Part shown: positions 40,789 through 49,234 of the stretch, piece by piece
Numbering within the stretch: the first letter of the stretch is position 1
Layout: each line of letters starts with the position of its first letter
Assembly: GCA_963714035.1 (NCBI GenBank)
Contig: OY970224.1
Location: 2,170,001 to 2,234,000, forward strand
DNA from: DATFVB01 sp963714035
Lineage (GTDB): Bacteria; Acidobacteriota; Thermoanaerobaculia; UBA5066; DATFVB01
Direction of reading: 5' to 3'
DNA length: 64,000 nucleotides
The notes under the pieces: generated by a model
Database searches by the model: none
What the model was told of the DNA's origin: nothing
Seen by the model: the letters and a program-made list of their open reading frames with translations, nothing else
Position numbers and translations under genes: made by a program

Positions 40789-41850
40789 CTAGTCCTTCGC
40801 GCGGAGGTATTGGTTGGGCCACTCGACATCGACTCCCAGCGCCCGTGCCGCGTGGAGCGGCCAGTATGGGTCGCGGAGAACGGCGCGGCCGAGGAAAACG
40901 GCGTCCGCCTTCCCCGAAGCGACGATCTCGCCGGCCTGCGCCGGTTCCGTGATCAGTCCGACCGCGGCGGTCGCGATACCCGCTTCGCTCCGGACTCGCG
41001 CGGCGAACGCGACCTGGTAGCCCGGCTCCGACGGGATCTTCACTCCGGGAACGATTCCTCCCGACGAACAATCGACGAGGTCGACGCCGGCCGCCTTCAG
41101 CGCGAGCGCGAGGCGAACCGAATCTTCCGGAGTCCAACCGTCCTCGGTCCAATCGGTCGCCGAAATGCGCGCGAAGAGCGGGAGCTCCGGCGGCCAGACC
41201 TCTCGGACGGCCGACGCGACTCTCAGCGGAAATCGGACACGGTTCTCGAAGCTCCCCCCGTAGTCGTCTTCGCGGCGGTTCGCGAGCGGCGACAGGAACT
41301 CGTGGAGGAGATATCCGTGCGCCATGTGCAGCTCGATCACGCGGAAACCCGCTGAGAGCGCGAGCTTCGCCGAGGCGGCGAAAGCCGCGACGATCCCGTC
41401 GATTTCCTCTTCCGCAAGAGCTCGCGGCGCCGGCGAGCGGCCGAACGGAATCGCGCTCGGAGCGATCGTTTCCCAGGCGCCTTCCCCGGCGGCGAGCGGA
41501 GCGCCGCCCTCCCACGGCACCCGTGTGGAGGCCTTCCGTCCGGCATGGGCGAGCTGGATTCCCGGTACGGCGCCCTGTGCGGCCATGAATTCGACGATCG
41601 GGCGAAAAGCCTCCGCCTGGCTCGGCGACCAGAGCCCGCTGTCGGCCAGAGTAATCCGTCCTTCGGGCGTCACGGCCGTCGCCTCCACCATCACGAGCGC
41701 CGCGCCCCCGACCGCGCGGCTCCCGAGATGCACGAAGTGCCAGGCATTCGGCATCCCGTCGCGACTCGAGTACTGGCACATTGGAGACACGAACACGCGG
41801 TGCCGGAACCCGGTGCCGCGGATCAGGAGCGGATCGAACAATCGGGGCAT
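40789..41850 (-). CDS. Old yellow enzyme-family NADH:flavin oxidoreductase (YqjM-like)
   Basis: 353 residues. FMN TIM barrel: LFDPLLIRGTGFRHRVFVSPMCQYSSRDG (the MCQYS block typical of YqjM-type enzymes), HFVHLGSRAVGGAALVMVEATAV, IQLAHAGRKAS, FRVIELHMAHGYLLHEFLSPLANRREDDYGGSFENRVRFPL (active-site HxxH equivalents and the DxYGGS loop), LFARISATDW, VDLVDCSSGG and a final AVFLGRAVLRDPYWPLHAA. It reduces activated C=C bonds with NAD(P)H. AGGGAGGA lies just upstream of the ATG at 41850. Confidence 0.95.
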   Translation of the reverse strand: MPRLFDPLLIRGTGFRHRVFVSPMCQYSSRDGMPNAWHFVHLGSRAVGGAALVMVEATAVTPEGRITLADSGLWSPSQAEAFRPIVEFMAAQGAVPGIQLAHAGRKASTRVPWEGGAPLAAGEGAWETIAPSAIPFGRSPAPRALAEEEIDGIVAAFAASAKLALSAGFRVIELHMAHGYLLHEFLSPLANRREDDYGGSFENRVRFPLRVASAVREVWPPELPLFARISATDWTEDGWTPEDSVRLALALKAAGVDLVDCSSGGIVPGVKIPSEPGYQVAFAARVRSEAGIATAAVGLITEPAQAGEIVASGKADAVFLGRAVLRDPYWPLHAARALGVDVEWPNQYLRAKD

Positions 41851-41868
41851 CGGCGTCCTCCCTCCGAT

Positions 41869-42045
41869 CAATTCCAGCGAATCGCGGCGCGGGGCGCAAG
41901 CGATCAGCCGGCCCCTCTGGATTGCGGTCCTGGCATCCCGGCGATCTGGGAGGCCGGAGCGTTCCAGCCGCGTAGCGGCGCGCGCGAGGCCGACGGCATC
42001 CTCCCGCGAGCGATTCCAGCGAATCGCGGTGCCGCGCGCAAGCGG
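41869..42045. repeat. Local and dispersed repeats
   Basis: attccagcgaatcgcgg occurs twice (about 41871 and 42014), each followed by gcgcaagcg. Between them, 41946-41994 is a copy of family C (see 13299) with a CCGC-gta-GCGG hairpin. This is the leader region of the GT-C gene at 42118. Confidence 0.75.
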
Positions 42046-42117
42046 TCCGCTGAATCCGGCGTCCCTTCGATCTCCGCGGCGGCCGCCCTTCGAAGTTTCC
42101 GCACTAAGATCGCCGGC

Positions 42118-43797
42118 ATGCGCGCCGGCCGGAAATCCTTCGGATGGGCCCTGGCCGCGCTCTGCCTCGTCTGGACGGCCGCGCAGCTCTCGCTCGCCTG
42201 GAACGACGCGCCGATCGTCGACGAGCCGATCCACTTCTTCGACGGCTCACTCGCCGTGGACCGCGGCGACCCGACCGCCAACCCCGAGCATCCTCCGCTC
42301 GTCAAGGTCCTCGCCTCTCTCGCGGCGCGTCCGTGGCGCTCGGCGGCGGCGGCCGTCGCACCCGGCGCCGACCCGCGCGCGGCCGCCCCCGCGCTCCTCC
42401 TCGAGCCTCACGCGACGGCGCGAACGCGGATCTTCGCCGCGCGCCTTCCTTCGATCGCGATTTCTCTCGCCGCGATCGTCGCCTGCGGCCTCTGGGGCGC
42501 TTCGCTGGGGGGCGGGGCCGGAGGATGGACGGCCGCGGCGCTCCTCGCATCCTCGACCCTTCTCGGCGCGCACGCGCATTTCGTCGCCACGGACGCGCCG
42601 GTCGCGGCCCTGGTCTTCTGCGGAGCTTTTCTCCTGGACGGGCCGGAAGGACGAAGGCGCGGGTCCCGCATCGCGGCGGCCGGCGCTCTCCTCGGCGCGG
42701 CGCTCGCGGCGAAATACTCGGCCGTCTTCCTCGTGCCCGTCGTCTTCGCCGTCTCGTTCTTGCGCGGCCCATCGCGCCGGATGCTCGCCGCGCATCTGGC
42801 GGCCGCGATCGTCGCCGCCGCGACGCTGGCCGCGATCTGCGGTTGGGCTTCGCGCCGGGCGACGCCGGCAGAAGTCCGCGCGGAGATCGCGGCGGCGCGG
42901 ACCGGAGCGACGACGAACCGGCTCGATCCGGGCGGGATGGCGGCCTTCCTGTGGCTCGGCGATCGGATCGCTCCCGCGAGCCCGGGCCTCGCGCGCTACG
43001 CGCTCGGCACCGCGCTCGTGGCGTCGCCCGCGTACCGGCGCGGCGGCTATCCGGCCTTTTTCCACGGCCGGATCACGACGACGGGCGCGCTCGGGTATTT
43101 TCCGGCCTGCGTCGCGTTCAAGTTCGGCGCCGTCGCCCTTCTCGCGGGGCTCGCCGGCCTCGCCCTCATGGCGCGCCGCCTGCCGCTGACGGCGACTCTT
43201 CCCCCGCTGCTGTTCTTCGCGGCGGCCGTTCCGGCCCACTATCTCCTCGGCGCGCGATATCTCCTGCCGATCTATCCGTTCCTCGCGCTCTGGGCGGCGC
43301 CGCTCGGTCGCCTCATCCCCCGCCCGCTCGTCGCGGCGGCGGCGCTGTCGATCGCCGGGGCGGCCTGGGCGTATCCGTACTGGATCGCCGATTCTTCGGC
43401 GGTCGGCCACGCGATCGGTCCGATCGACGAATGGTTCGCCGACTCGAATCTCGATTGGGGACAGGACCTGGGACGGCTCGATCGCCGCGCGGAGCGCCGC
43501 GGAATCGCGCTCGGGATCGTGGGGGGTTCGGAATTCGCCGGGCTGGCGGGCCTGTATCCGCATCTCCGGCTTCCGGATGCGAGTCTCCCGCTCCCCGCGG
43601 GAATCTACTCCACGACGAGATGGCGGCCGTTCCTCGAGAGCGCCGCGAAAAACCTCACTGCCTATCCGCCGGAGCTCCGACCTCTCATCCTCAAACTGCG
43701 CGGCGATTTCGCCGTGCTTGCGCGCGGTCCGCTCCTGCAGGACTTCTCGACTCCGTCGATGTTCGGGAGCGCCGCGCTCGCGGGGCCGCCGCGATGA
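42118..43797 (+). CDS. GT39-like membrane glycosyltransferase
   Basis: 559 residues with about ten transmembrane segments. The first periplasmic loop has the acidic signature WNDAPIVDEPIHFFDGSL, followed by NPEHPPLVKVLASL, matching PMT_2/GT39-type polyprenyl-phosphate sugar transferases in which the Asp-Glu pair is catalytic. ATDAPVAALVF and GALLGAALAAKYSAVFLVPV are typical later helices, and HYLLGARYLLPIYPFLALW matches the conserved RY.LP.YPFL motif. A C-terminal periplasmic domain (residues 430-559) contains DSNLDWGQDLGRL, which recurs in this subfamily. It adds a sugar from a lipid-linked donor to protein or glycan outside the membrane. Confidence 0.88.
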   Translation: MRAGRKSFGWALAALCLVWTAAQLSLAWNDAPIVDEPIHFFDGSLAVDRGDPTANPEHPPLVKVLASLAARPWRSAAAAVAPGADPRAAAPALLLEPHATARTRIFAARLPSIAISLAAIVACGLWGASLGGGAGGWTAAALLASSTLLGAHAHFVATDAPVAALVFCGAFLLDGPEGRRRGSRIAAAGALLGAALAAKYSAVFLVPVVFAVSFLRGPSRRMLAAHLAAAIVAAATLAAICGWASRRATPAEVRAEIAAARTGATTNRLDPGGMAAFLWLGDRIAPASPGLARYALGTALVASPAYRRGGYPAFFHGRITTTGALGYFPACVAFKFGAVALLAGLAGLALMARRLPLTATLPPLLFFAAAVPAHYLLGARYLLPIYPFLALWAAPLGRLIPRPLVAAAALSIAGAAWAYPYWIADSSAVGHAIGPIDEWFADSNLDWGQDLGRLDRRAERRGIALGIVGGSEFAGLAGLYPHLRLPDASLPLPAGIYSTTRWRPFLESAAKNLTAYPPELRPLILKLRGDFAVLARGPLLQDFSTPSMFGSAALAGPPR

Positions 43798-43884
43798 AAC
43801 CGCCTCTCGTCGGAAATTCTTCAACCCGCAACGGAGAAACTCCGAACTGCCGGGCCGCCGCGCGACTGGCGACAGGATCCGCTC

Positions 43885-45555
43885 TCACCACCAGTCCAGG
43901 CCTCCGCTGATCACGCCGGTCGCCGGCGAAAGCACGCCGCTCCCCTCGCGCCGCGCCGCCGCGCCCCAGGGCCGGGGCACGACCGGGAACACGTAGAAGT
44001 TCGTCTCGTCGAAACCGGTCCCCGCGACGAAGCGCAGCTCGACGGGTTCCCGCCGGTTGCGGGCGACGAGATCCGCGGGAAGGGGGACGACGATCACCGG
44101 GCTCTCCGGGTGCGGGTTGGCGCGGCTCGAAAAAAGCGAGTGGCCGCGATCGTCCTCGACCGTAAGTCCGGCCGACGTGGGGCCCGTCAGCGATCCGATC
44201 CGCACGTGAAGGAGCGACCTTCGGTCGAATCCGTCCCGGGGAATTTCCTGCCGGACGACAACTCCGCTTTTCTCGATCCTGCCCCATTCCCGGTCGAGCA
44301 CGCCGGGACGAAGCGCGACGAGAACGACGAGGGCCGCGGCGACGAGGAGGGTCGCGATGAATTTTCGGCTCGCCGACAGCGCCGCGAAAAGAAGGAGCGG
44401 AGCGAGAAACGGGAGACCGTAGCGCGGGAGCGACCCGACGAGCAGGCTCTGCGCGACGAGCATCAGGATCAGGACCGTACCGAGGAACGCGAATCGCCGC
44501 GTTTCCGGGCGCCGGAACGCGCAGACGATCCACGCGACCGCGAGCAGAACGAGAAAAGGCCGCGCGATCTTCGAGGCCTCGTCGATCCGCCAGTAGGCGC
44601 GCGACCAGCCCGCGTCGTAGTAGTCGATCCCGAGGAGCGCGTGAAAGGCGCGCCAGATCCACTGCCGCCGGATCTCGGGAGTGGAGGGCGGCCACATTTC
44701 GCTCCATCGCACGGCGGCGAGTCTGAGCTCGGCCTGCGCCGTCGCCGCGGGGGTCGCCTCGGCCGGCCAGCGGGGAACGACCGCGGGCCAGAGGTAGTCG
44801 AGCGATCCGGTCAACACGGCGCTCGACACTCCCGACCGGACCGGCTCGGCGGCATGCGCCCGCCGGGCGAGCTCGACCGGGATCCATAGCGCGAAAAATC
44901 CGGCAGCGAGCGCGCCCCAGACCGCCGGCCGGCGAATCCTCGGCGAGCGGATGCCGAGAAAGGCGAGTCCCGCCGCGGCGGCGCCGACGTTCGGGCGGAC
45001 GAAGAAGAGCGCGGCGATCGCCGCGCCGCACAGGAGCAGGCGCCGGATCGAGTCGGACCGGCCCAGGGCGATCCCGGCGGCGATCAGGAGAAACCCGGCC
45101 GTCGCGAGCGCTTCGCTCATCACGGCGCTCGCGGAGTCGCGGAACGACAGCATTCCGAGAGCCGCGGCGAAGAACGCCGCTCCGCGCCACGAGCCCCGCT
45201 TTGCGGCGACGAAGATCGCGACGAGAACGATCGCGGCGAACAGAAAGAGAGACTGGGCGACCAGCGAAGGCCGGATCGGATCGCGGAAGAGAGACGTGCA
45301 GAGGCTCAGGAAGAAGACGTAGCCCGGCTTGACGGCGTGCCCCCAGCCGCCGACGTCGCGGTAGGACCGGCCGCCGAGAAATCCGAGATGCTCCCGGGCG
45401 AGAGCGAGATCGATTCGGCTGTCGGACCACAGGACGACCGGGCCCCGCATCGCCGCCCAGAGGTAGACGAAAAGCCCGCTGCCGCCGAACAGGACGAGAG
45501 CGACCTTCGCGCCGCGCGCGAGGCGACCGCCATCCCTCCTCTCGATCCGGGGCAT
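43885..45555 (-). CDS. Multi-pass membrane protein, GT-C type, with periplasmic C-terminal domain
   Basis: 556 residues; about ten hydrophobic helices followed by a soluble C-terminal domain of about 150 residues (LLHVRIGSLTGPTSAGLTVEDDRGHSLFS, NFYVFPVVPRPWG) that looks like a jelly-roll. The first loop has WSDSRIDLALAREHLGFLGGRSY and later VKPGYVFFLSL, plausible for a GT-C acidic loop, and SLPRYGLPFLAPLLL resembles the RY.LP motif. Function inferred only from topology. Its ATG is preceded, ten bases away, by a perfect 16-bp hairpin with no recognisable ribosome-binding site in between. It is convergent with the GT39-like gene. Confidence 0.75.
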   Translation of the reverse strand: MPRIERRDGGRLARGAKVALVLFGGSGLFVYLWAAMRGPVVLWSDSRIDLALAREHLGFLGGRSYRDVGGWGHAVKPGYVFFLSLCTSLFRDPIRPSLVAQSLFLFAAIVLVAIFVAAKRGSWRGAAFFAAALGMLSFRDSASAVMSEALATAGFLLIAAGIALGRSDSIRRLLLCGAAIAALFFVRPNVGAAAAGLAFLGIRSPRIRRPAVWGALAAGFFALWIPVELARRAHAAEPVRSGVSSAVLTGSLDYLWPAVVPRWPAEATPAATAQAELRLAAVRWSEMWPPSTPEIRRQWIWRAFHALLGIDYYDAGWSRAYWRIDEASKIARPFLVLLAVAWIVCAFRRPETRRFAFLGTVLILMLVAQSLLVGSLPRYGLPFLAPLLLFAALSASRKFIATLLVAAALVVLVALRPGVLDREWGRIEKSGVVVRQEIPRDGFDRRSLLHVRIGSLTGPTSAGLTVEDDRGHSLFSSRANPHPESPVIVVPLPADLVARNRREPVELRFVAGTGFDETNFYVFPVVPRPWGAAARREGSGVLSPATGVISGGLDWW

Positions 45556-45564
45556 CGGCGGGAT

Positions 45565-45599
45565 GGTATCGCGGCGGCGCAGAGCGCCGCCGCGATACC
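45565..45599 (-). promoter_or_regulatory. Perfect 16-bp hairpin in the leader of the membrane-protein gene
   Basis: Arms ggtatcgcggcggcgc (45565-45580) and gcgccgccgcgatacc (45584-45599) with a 3-base loop; it ends 9 bases before the ATG of the minus-strand gene. The region 45600-45828 upstream contains two more perfect hairpins (GGCCGCG/CGCGGCC at 45641-45657 and GTCGGCC/GGCCGAC at 45735-45751) and degenerate (gactttc/acgagtcg) repeats, but no gene. Confidence 0.75.
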
Positions 45600-45828
45600 G
45601 CCAGTGACGAGTTAATCAGTTGAAAGTTACGAGTCGGGGCGGCCGCGCGGCGCGGCCCGCAGGCGCCGAGCTCCGCGTCACGAGTCGATAGAGCCGCCCG
45701 ACCTTGGACTGGGGGGACTGGCCGACCCGCGACTGTCGGCCGAAGGCCGACCCGACTTTCAACTCGCAATGGCGAACTCGCAACTGTCGGCCCGGAAGGT
45801 CCGACACGGCACGAGCGTTGCTCTGAAA

Positions 45829-46044
45829 ATGCGTGTGGCCGAGAAGTGCCGACGATGCGGAGGACCGGGTCCGCTCTTCCCTTTCGAAAGAGCGGAGTAC
45901 TGCCCCGAATGCCTGGAGATGAGCTTTCGCTGGGTTCGGAACTACCGTCTCCTCGATCGGCGGAGCGAGCGGCGCGAGCCGCGCGGGTTCGGCCGCCGCT
46001 GGACCGACGTCCTGACCGGCGAACAACCGAAGTCCGACTCCTGA
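45829..46044 (+). CDS. Small zinc-ribbon protein
   Basis: 71 residues from the ATG at 45829; a longer frame from 45769 would start inside repeat sequence. Two CxxC pairs (Cys7/Cys10 in CRRCGG and Cys25/Cys28 in CPECLE), separated by 14 residues, fit a zinc ribbon. A basic tail (RNYRLLDRRSERREPRGFGRRW) follows. It resembles small rubredoxin-like/zinc-ribbon proteins of unknown role. No strong ribosome-binding site is seen, so expression is uncertain. Confidence 0.55.
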   Translation: MRVAEKCRRCGGPGPLFPFERAEYCPECLEMSFRWVRNYRLLDRRSERREPRGFGRRWTDVLTGEQPKSDS

Positions 46045-46175
46045 ATCCGGGCCTCCGCTTCCCGCGTCCGGAGCGCGAAGACGTGCAGCCACGCACAGGA
46101 AGGATCGGCTCCGAAAGACGCGATTTCGTTCTCGATGCATTTTCAGGGCGAGCTCCGGTCGGCTTCGGGAATTCG

Positions 46176-49016
46176 CTACGGAGCCGGCGCCAGCCGGAGG
46201 TACCAGATGCCGAGCCCGTGGGTCGCGGCCAGTAGCAGCCTGTCGTCGGGCAGGATCTCGAGAAAAGGCGTCAGCACCTCCGGCAACCCGGCCCCGGCGT
46301 TCGCCCAGTGGCCGGAGGCGGTTCTCCGCAGGACCCCGAAATCCGTCGCCGCGAAGAGATCGCCCGTGCGGTCGTCGCGGACCAGGTGGTTGACCGGGAG
46401 GTCGCCGAGATCGCCGTCGAGCGGCGTCCAACGGCTCGCGCTCGCATCGGGATCGACGGTCACTTCGAAGACATGGCCGGGCCGATCGGGCGTGATCGCA
46501 CTGAATCCCGAGTAGCCGATCCACGCCCGAAGAGGATCCTGCGGGTCGACGACGATGGCGCTGACGAAGCGGTTGGGCGCCGCCGGATTCGACTCGTCGA
46601 TCCGCCGAAACACGACCGACGAAGAATCGCCGGCGTCGGCGTTGCGCGAGACGAAGACCCGCCCGGCGCTGGTCGCCGCCCACAGCGTTCCGGAATCCGC
46701 CCGGGTGCGCGCGGCGGCGACGACGATCCCTCCCTCACGGTCTCCCCAGGAATCGTCGGTGAGCTTCGGCCCGAGCGGAGCCCAGTCCCCGCACTGATCG
46801 CGGAAGTCGCGGTCGATCGCGAAGAGCGTGCAATGCGTCTCCAGGAAGACGGAGTCCCCGCCGTCATCGATCGTCCGCCAGACGTGCTCGGCCCCCGTGA
46901 ACTGCGTGTCGGGCCGCACCGGGTCGATCGTGAAGAACTGCCGCCCCGAGAACGACGGCGAAACGGAGCTCGCCTCCTGGCTCGCGAGAATCGGACCCGA
47001 GGTCCAGACCCAGGTCCCGGTTCCCGGCCCGGCGTCTTCCTGCGTGTAGAAGTTGAGGCCGTTCGCCGCGGCGAAGACGACGTCCGGCCGCGTCGGATGG
47101 AAGCCTCCCCCGACTCCGTCGCCGACCGGCAGGAGAGCGGACCATTGGTCGGAGACGCCCTGGTCGAATCCCAGCGTCGCGTTGTCCTGCGTTCCTCCGA
47201 GGAGGTGGCCGAGCGGATCGCGCGGGTCGGCCGCCACGCTGTAGAACTGGAGCGTCGCGAGCCCCTTGTTGAGAAAAAGAAAATGATCCGGGACGGCTTT
47301 CCGGAAGAGAAGGCACGCGGCGATTTCCGGGTCGTCCGCGGCGAAGCCGAGAGTCGGCGAGGTGCACAGTGCAGAACCGTCGACGAGATCGCCGGCGTTG
47401 CGCAGGATTCCGCCGTCGGACGCGACGAACACGATCGAAGGGTCGTCCGGATCGAAGGCGATCGCGTGCACGTCGGCGTGCATCAGGCCGGTGCCCGGAG
47501 CCGCGTCGAAGCCGAAGCTGGCGAAGGTGGCGCCCGCGTCGTCGGACCGGACGACCGGGTCTCCCAGCAGCCCTCCGCCGATGCCCCCGACGAAGATCGT
47601 GTCGGGCTCACCGGGAGGAACCGCGAGGACCTGGTCGTAGCCGCACTGCGTTCCGCAAAAATCGTAGGTCGCGAATCCCGAGGCTCCGGGATCGCCCGAC
47701 GTGACGCTGGACCACGCGGGAAGGTTGAAGACCGAGCCGCCCGTCGAGAAGGCGAGCTCCGAGGCGGGAACATCCGCGTCGTCGGCCCGATAGATACCCT
47801 GTAAATCGGGATCGGCGACGCCGTTGCCGGCCCAGAGCCTCGTCCTGCCGTCGTGGACCGTGATCGCGATCGCGGCCGCGGTCGTCTCGTCGGCGCCCCC
47901 CGCCAGGAAGAACACCGGCTTGAACGATGCCTCCCCGCCTTCGAGCCTCGGCGAAGAGCGGAAGACGCCGGCGTTGAACGCGCTGACGTAAATCGTCGTC
48001 GGGTCGCGGGGATCGAGCAGGACGTCGCGTATGCCCTGGCTCCGGATCCGCACCCCCGGCGCAATCCCCGGAGTCGGGGGTTCGTCGGCGATCGGGGCCG
48101 CCCAGAGCAGCGTCCACGACCCTCCACCGTTCTCGGAGCGATAGAGCCCGACGGACGCCTCCGGACGGCCCGTCAGGACCGACTGCCCGCCCCGGACCGC
48201 CGTCATTCCGGCGAGAGCGTACGCCGTCGCGACGTACAGTGTCGCGGACCTCCCGGGGTCGACGACGACCCGCGAGATCCCCCGCGACGCGGTGAAATCG
48301 ATCGGCGAAGAAGAGACGGCGGGATCGACGACGCGGGTGTCCAGACGATGCCAGCTCTCTCCTCCGTCGGTCGAGCGATAGACACCCGTACCGGCTCCGG
48401 ACGTGAAGTTGAAGTTCGCCTCCCCGGTTCCGGCGTACAGGGTGTTTCCGGAAGCGTCGCTCGGGTCGAGGGCCAGCGCCCCGATCGTGTTTCCCGCGAG
48501 GCCGCTGGCGACGTGCCTCCAGGAGATCGTCCCCTCGGCATCGAGGGCGCGGTCGGTCTTCCACACGCCTCCCCCGGCCGTCCCGAGCCAGAGGCGGCAC
48601 GAATCGGCCGAGCAATGCGGCGCGATCGCGAGGGACGTGGCGCGCCCCGAGAAGTTGCGAGGGAGGAACGGCGAAGAACCCGGACCCGCCGAAACGCCCG
48701 CCGGTCCGAGGAACTGCCATGCCGCCACCGCGCCGACCGCGTCGCGGCGCACGACCGCGGCCGAAGCCCGGCGCGACGCGATGATCGACCGCGGCCCCGG
48801 ATCGGCCGGGGAAGCCGGATAGACGAGCTCGAAGAGATGTTCGTCGACGAAGGCGTTCGGCGACTCCCGGGGATCGTCCCGATCGCATCCGGCGCGAGAC
48901 CGACCGAGCGAGTCCGCCGGGTCCGGAGGACAGATCGTTCCGGCGCGCCGGGTTTCGGCCGCGACGATCGACGCCGCGAAAGCCAGGATGAACGGACCGA
49001 ACGGAATCAACCGCAT
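46176..49016 (-). CDS. Secreted BNR-repeat beta-propeller protein
   Basis: 946 residues. Signal peptide (MRLIPFGPFILAFAASIVAA), a 100-residue linker with Cys pairs, then repeated propeller blades: LWLGTAGGGVWKTDRAL, TLYAGTGEANFNFTSG, VYRSTDGGESWHRLD, LYRSENGGGSWTLLW, VRSDDAGATFASF, HVWRTIDDGGDS and FVSRNADAGDS, alternating with DP.DP.T.Y/F segments, all typical of sortilin/BNR propellers. GDREGGIVVAAA and THGLGIWYLRLAP end the protein. The ATG at 49016 is used because GAGGGG precedes it and it starts the signal. Probable surface or extracellular glycan- or protein-binding scaffold; enzymatic activity not evident. Confidence 0.87.
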   Translation of the reverse strand: MRLIPFGPFILAFAASIVAAETRRAGTICPPDPADSLGRSRAGCDRDDPRESPNAFVDEHLFELVYPASPADPGPRSIIASRRASAAVVRRDAVGAVAAWQFLGPAGVSAGPGSSPFLPRNFSGRATSLAIAPHCSADSCRLWLGTAGGGVWKTDRALDAEGTISWRHVASGLAGNTIGALALDPSDASGNTLYAGTGEANFNFTSGAGTGVYRSTDGGESWHRLDTRVVDPAVSSSPIDFTASRGISRVVVDPGRSATLYVATAYALAGMTAVRGGQSVLTGRPEASVGLYRSENGGGSWTLLWAAPIADEPPTPGIAPGVRIRSQGIRDVLLDPRDPTTIYVSAFNAGVFRSSPRLEGGEASFKPVFFLAGGADETTAAAIAITVHDGRTRLWAGNGVADPDLQGIYRADDADVPASELAFSTGGSVFNLPAWSSVTSGDPGASGFATYDFCGTQCGYDQVLAVPPGEPDTIFVGGIGGGLLGDPVVRSDDAGATFASFGFDAAPGTGLMHADVHAIAFDPDDPSIVFVASDGGILRNAGDLVDGSALCTSPTLGFAADDPEIAACLLFRKAVPDHFLFLNKGLATLQFYSVAADPRDPLGHLLGGTQDNATLGFDQGVSDQWSALLPVGDGVGGGFHPTRPDVVFAAANGLNFYTQEDAGPGTGTWVWTSGPILASQEASSVSPSFSGRQFFTIDPVRPDTQFTGAEHVWRTIDDGGDSVFLETHCTLFAIDRDFRDQCGDWAPLGPKLTDDSWGDREGGIVVAAARTRADSGTLWAATSAGRVFVSRNADAGDSSSVVFRRIDESNPAAPNRFVSAIVVDPQDPLRAWIGYSGFSAITPDRPGHVFEVTVDPDASASRWTPLDGDLGDLPVNHLVRDDRTGDLFAATDFGVLRRTASGHWANAGAGLPEVLTPFLEILPDDRLLLAATHGLGIWYLRLAPAP

Positions 49017-49234
49017 CACGGAACCCCTCGGCATTCTGGCCGCCGTCCGCGGGGGAACCGTTATCGAGAACCTGCGCTGGTCCGATAGACTCTCCGGATG
49101 CTGTCCCCGAATTCAGGAACCGGCCGGGGCGCCGCGAGCGGGCAAGAATTCGTGTATTTCGGCGGAACGGGCGCTTCGGTGACCTTCGGTCGGACGGTCT
49201 CTCTTCGGAGCTTCGGCGCGACCCGGGGGGTCCG

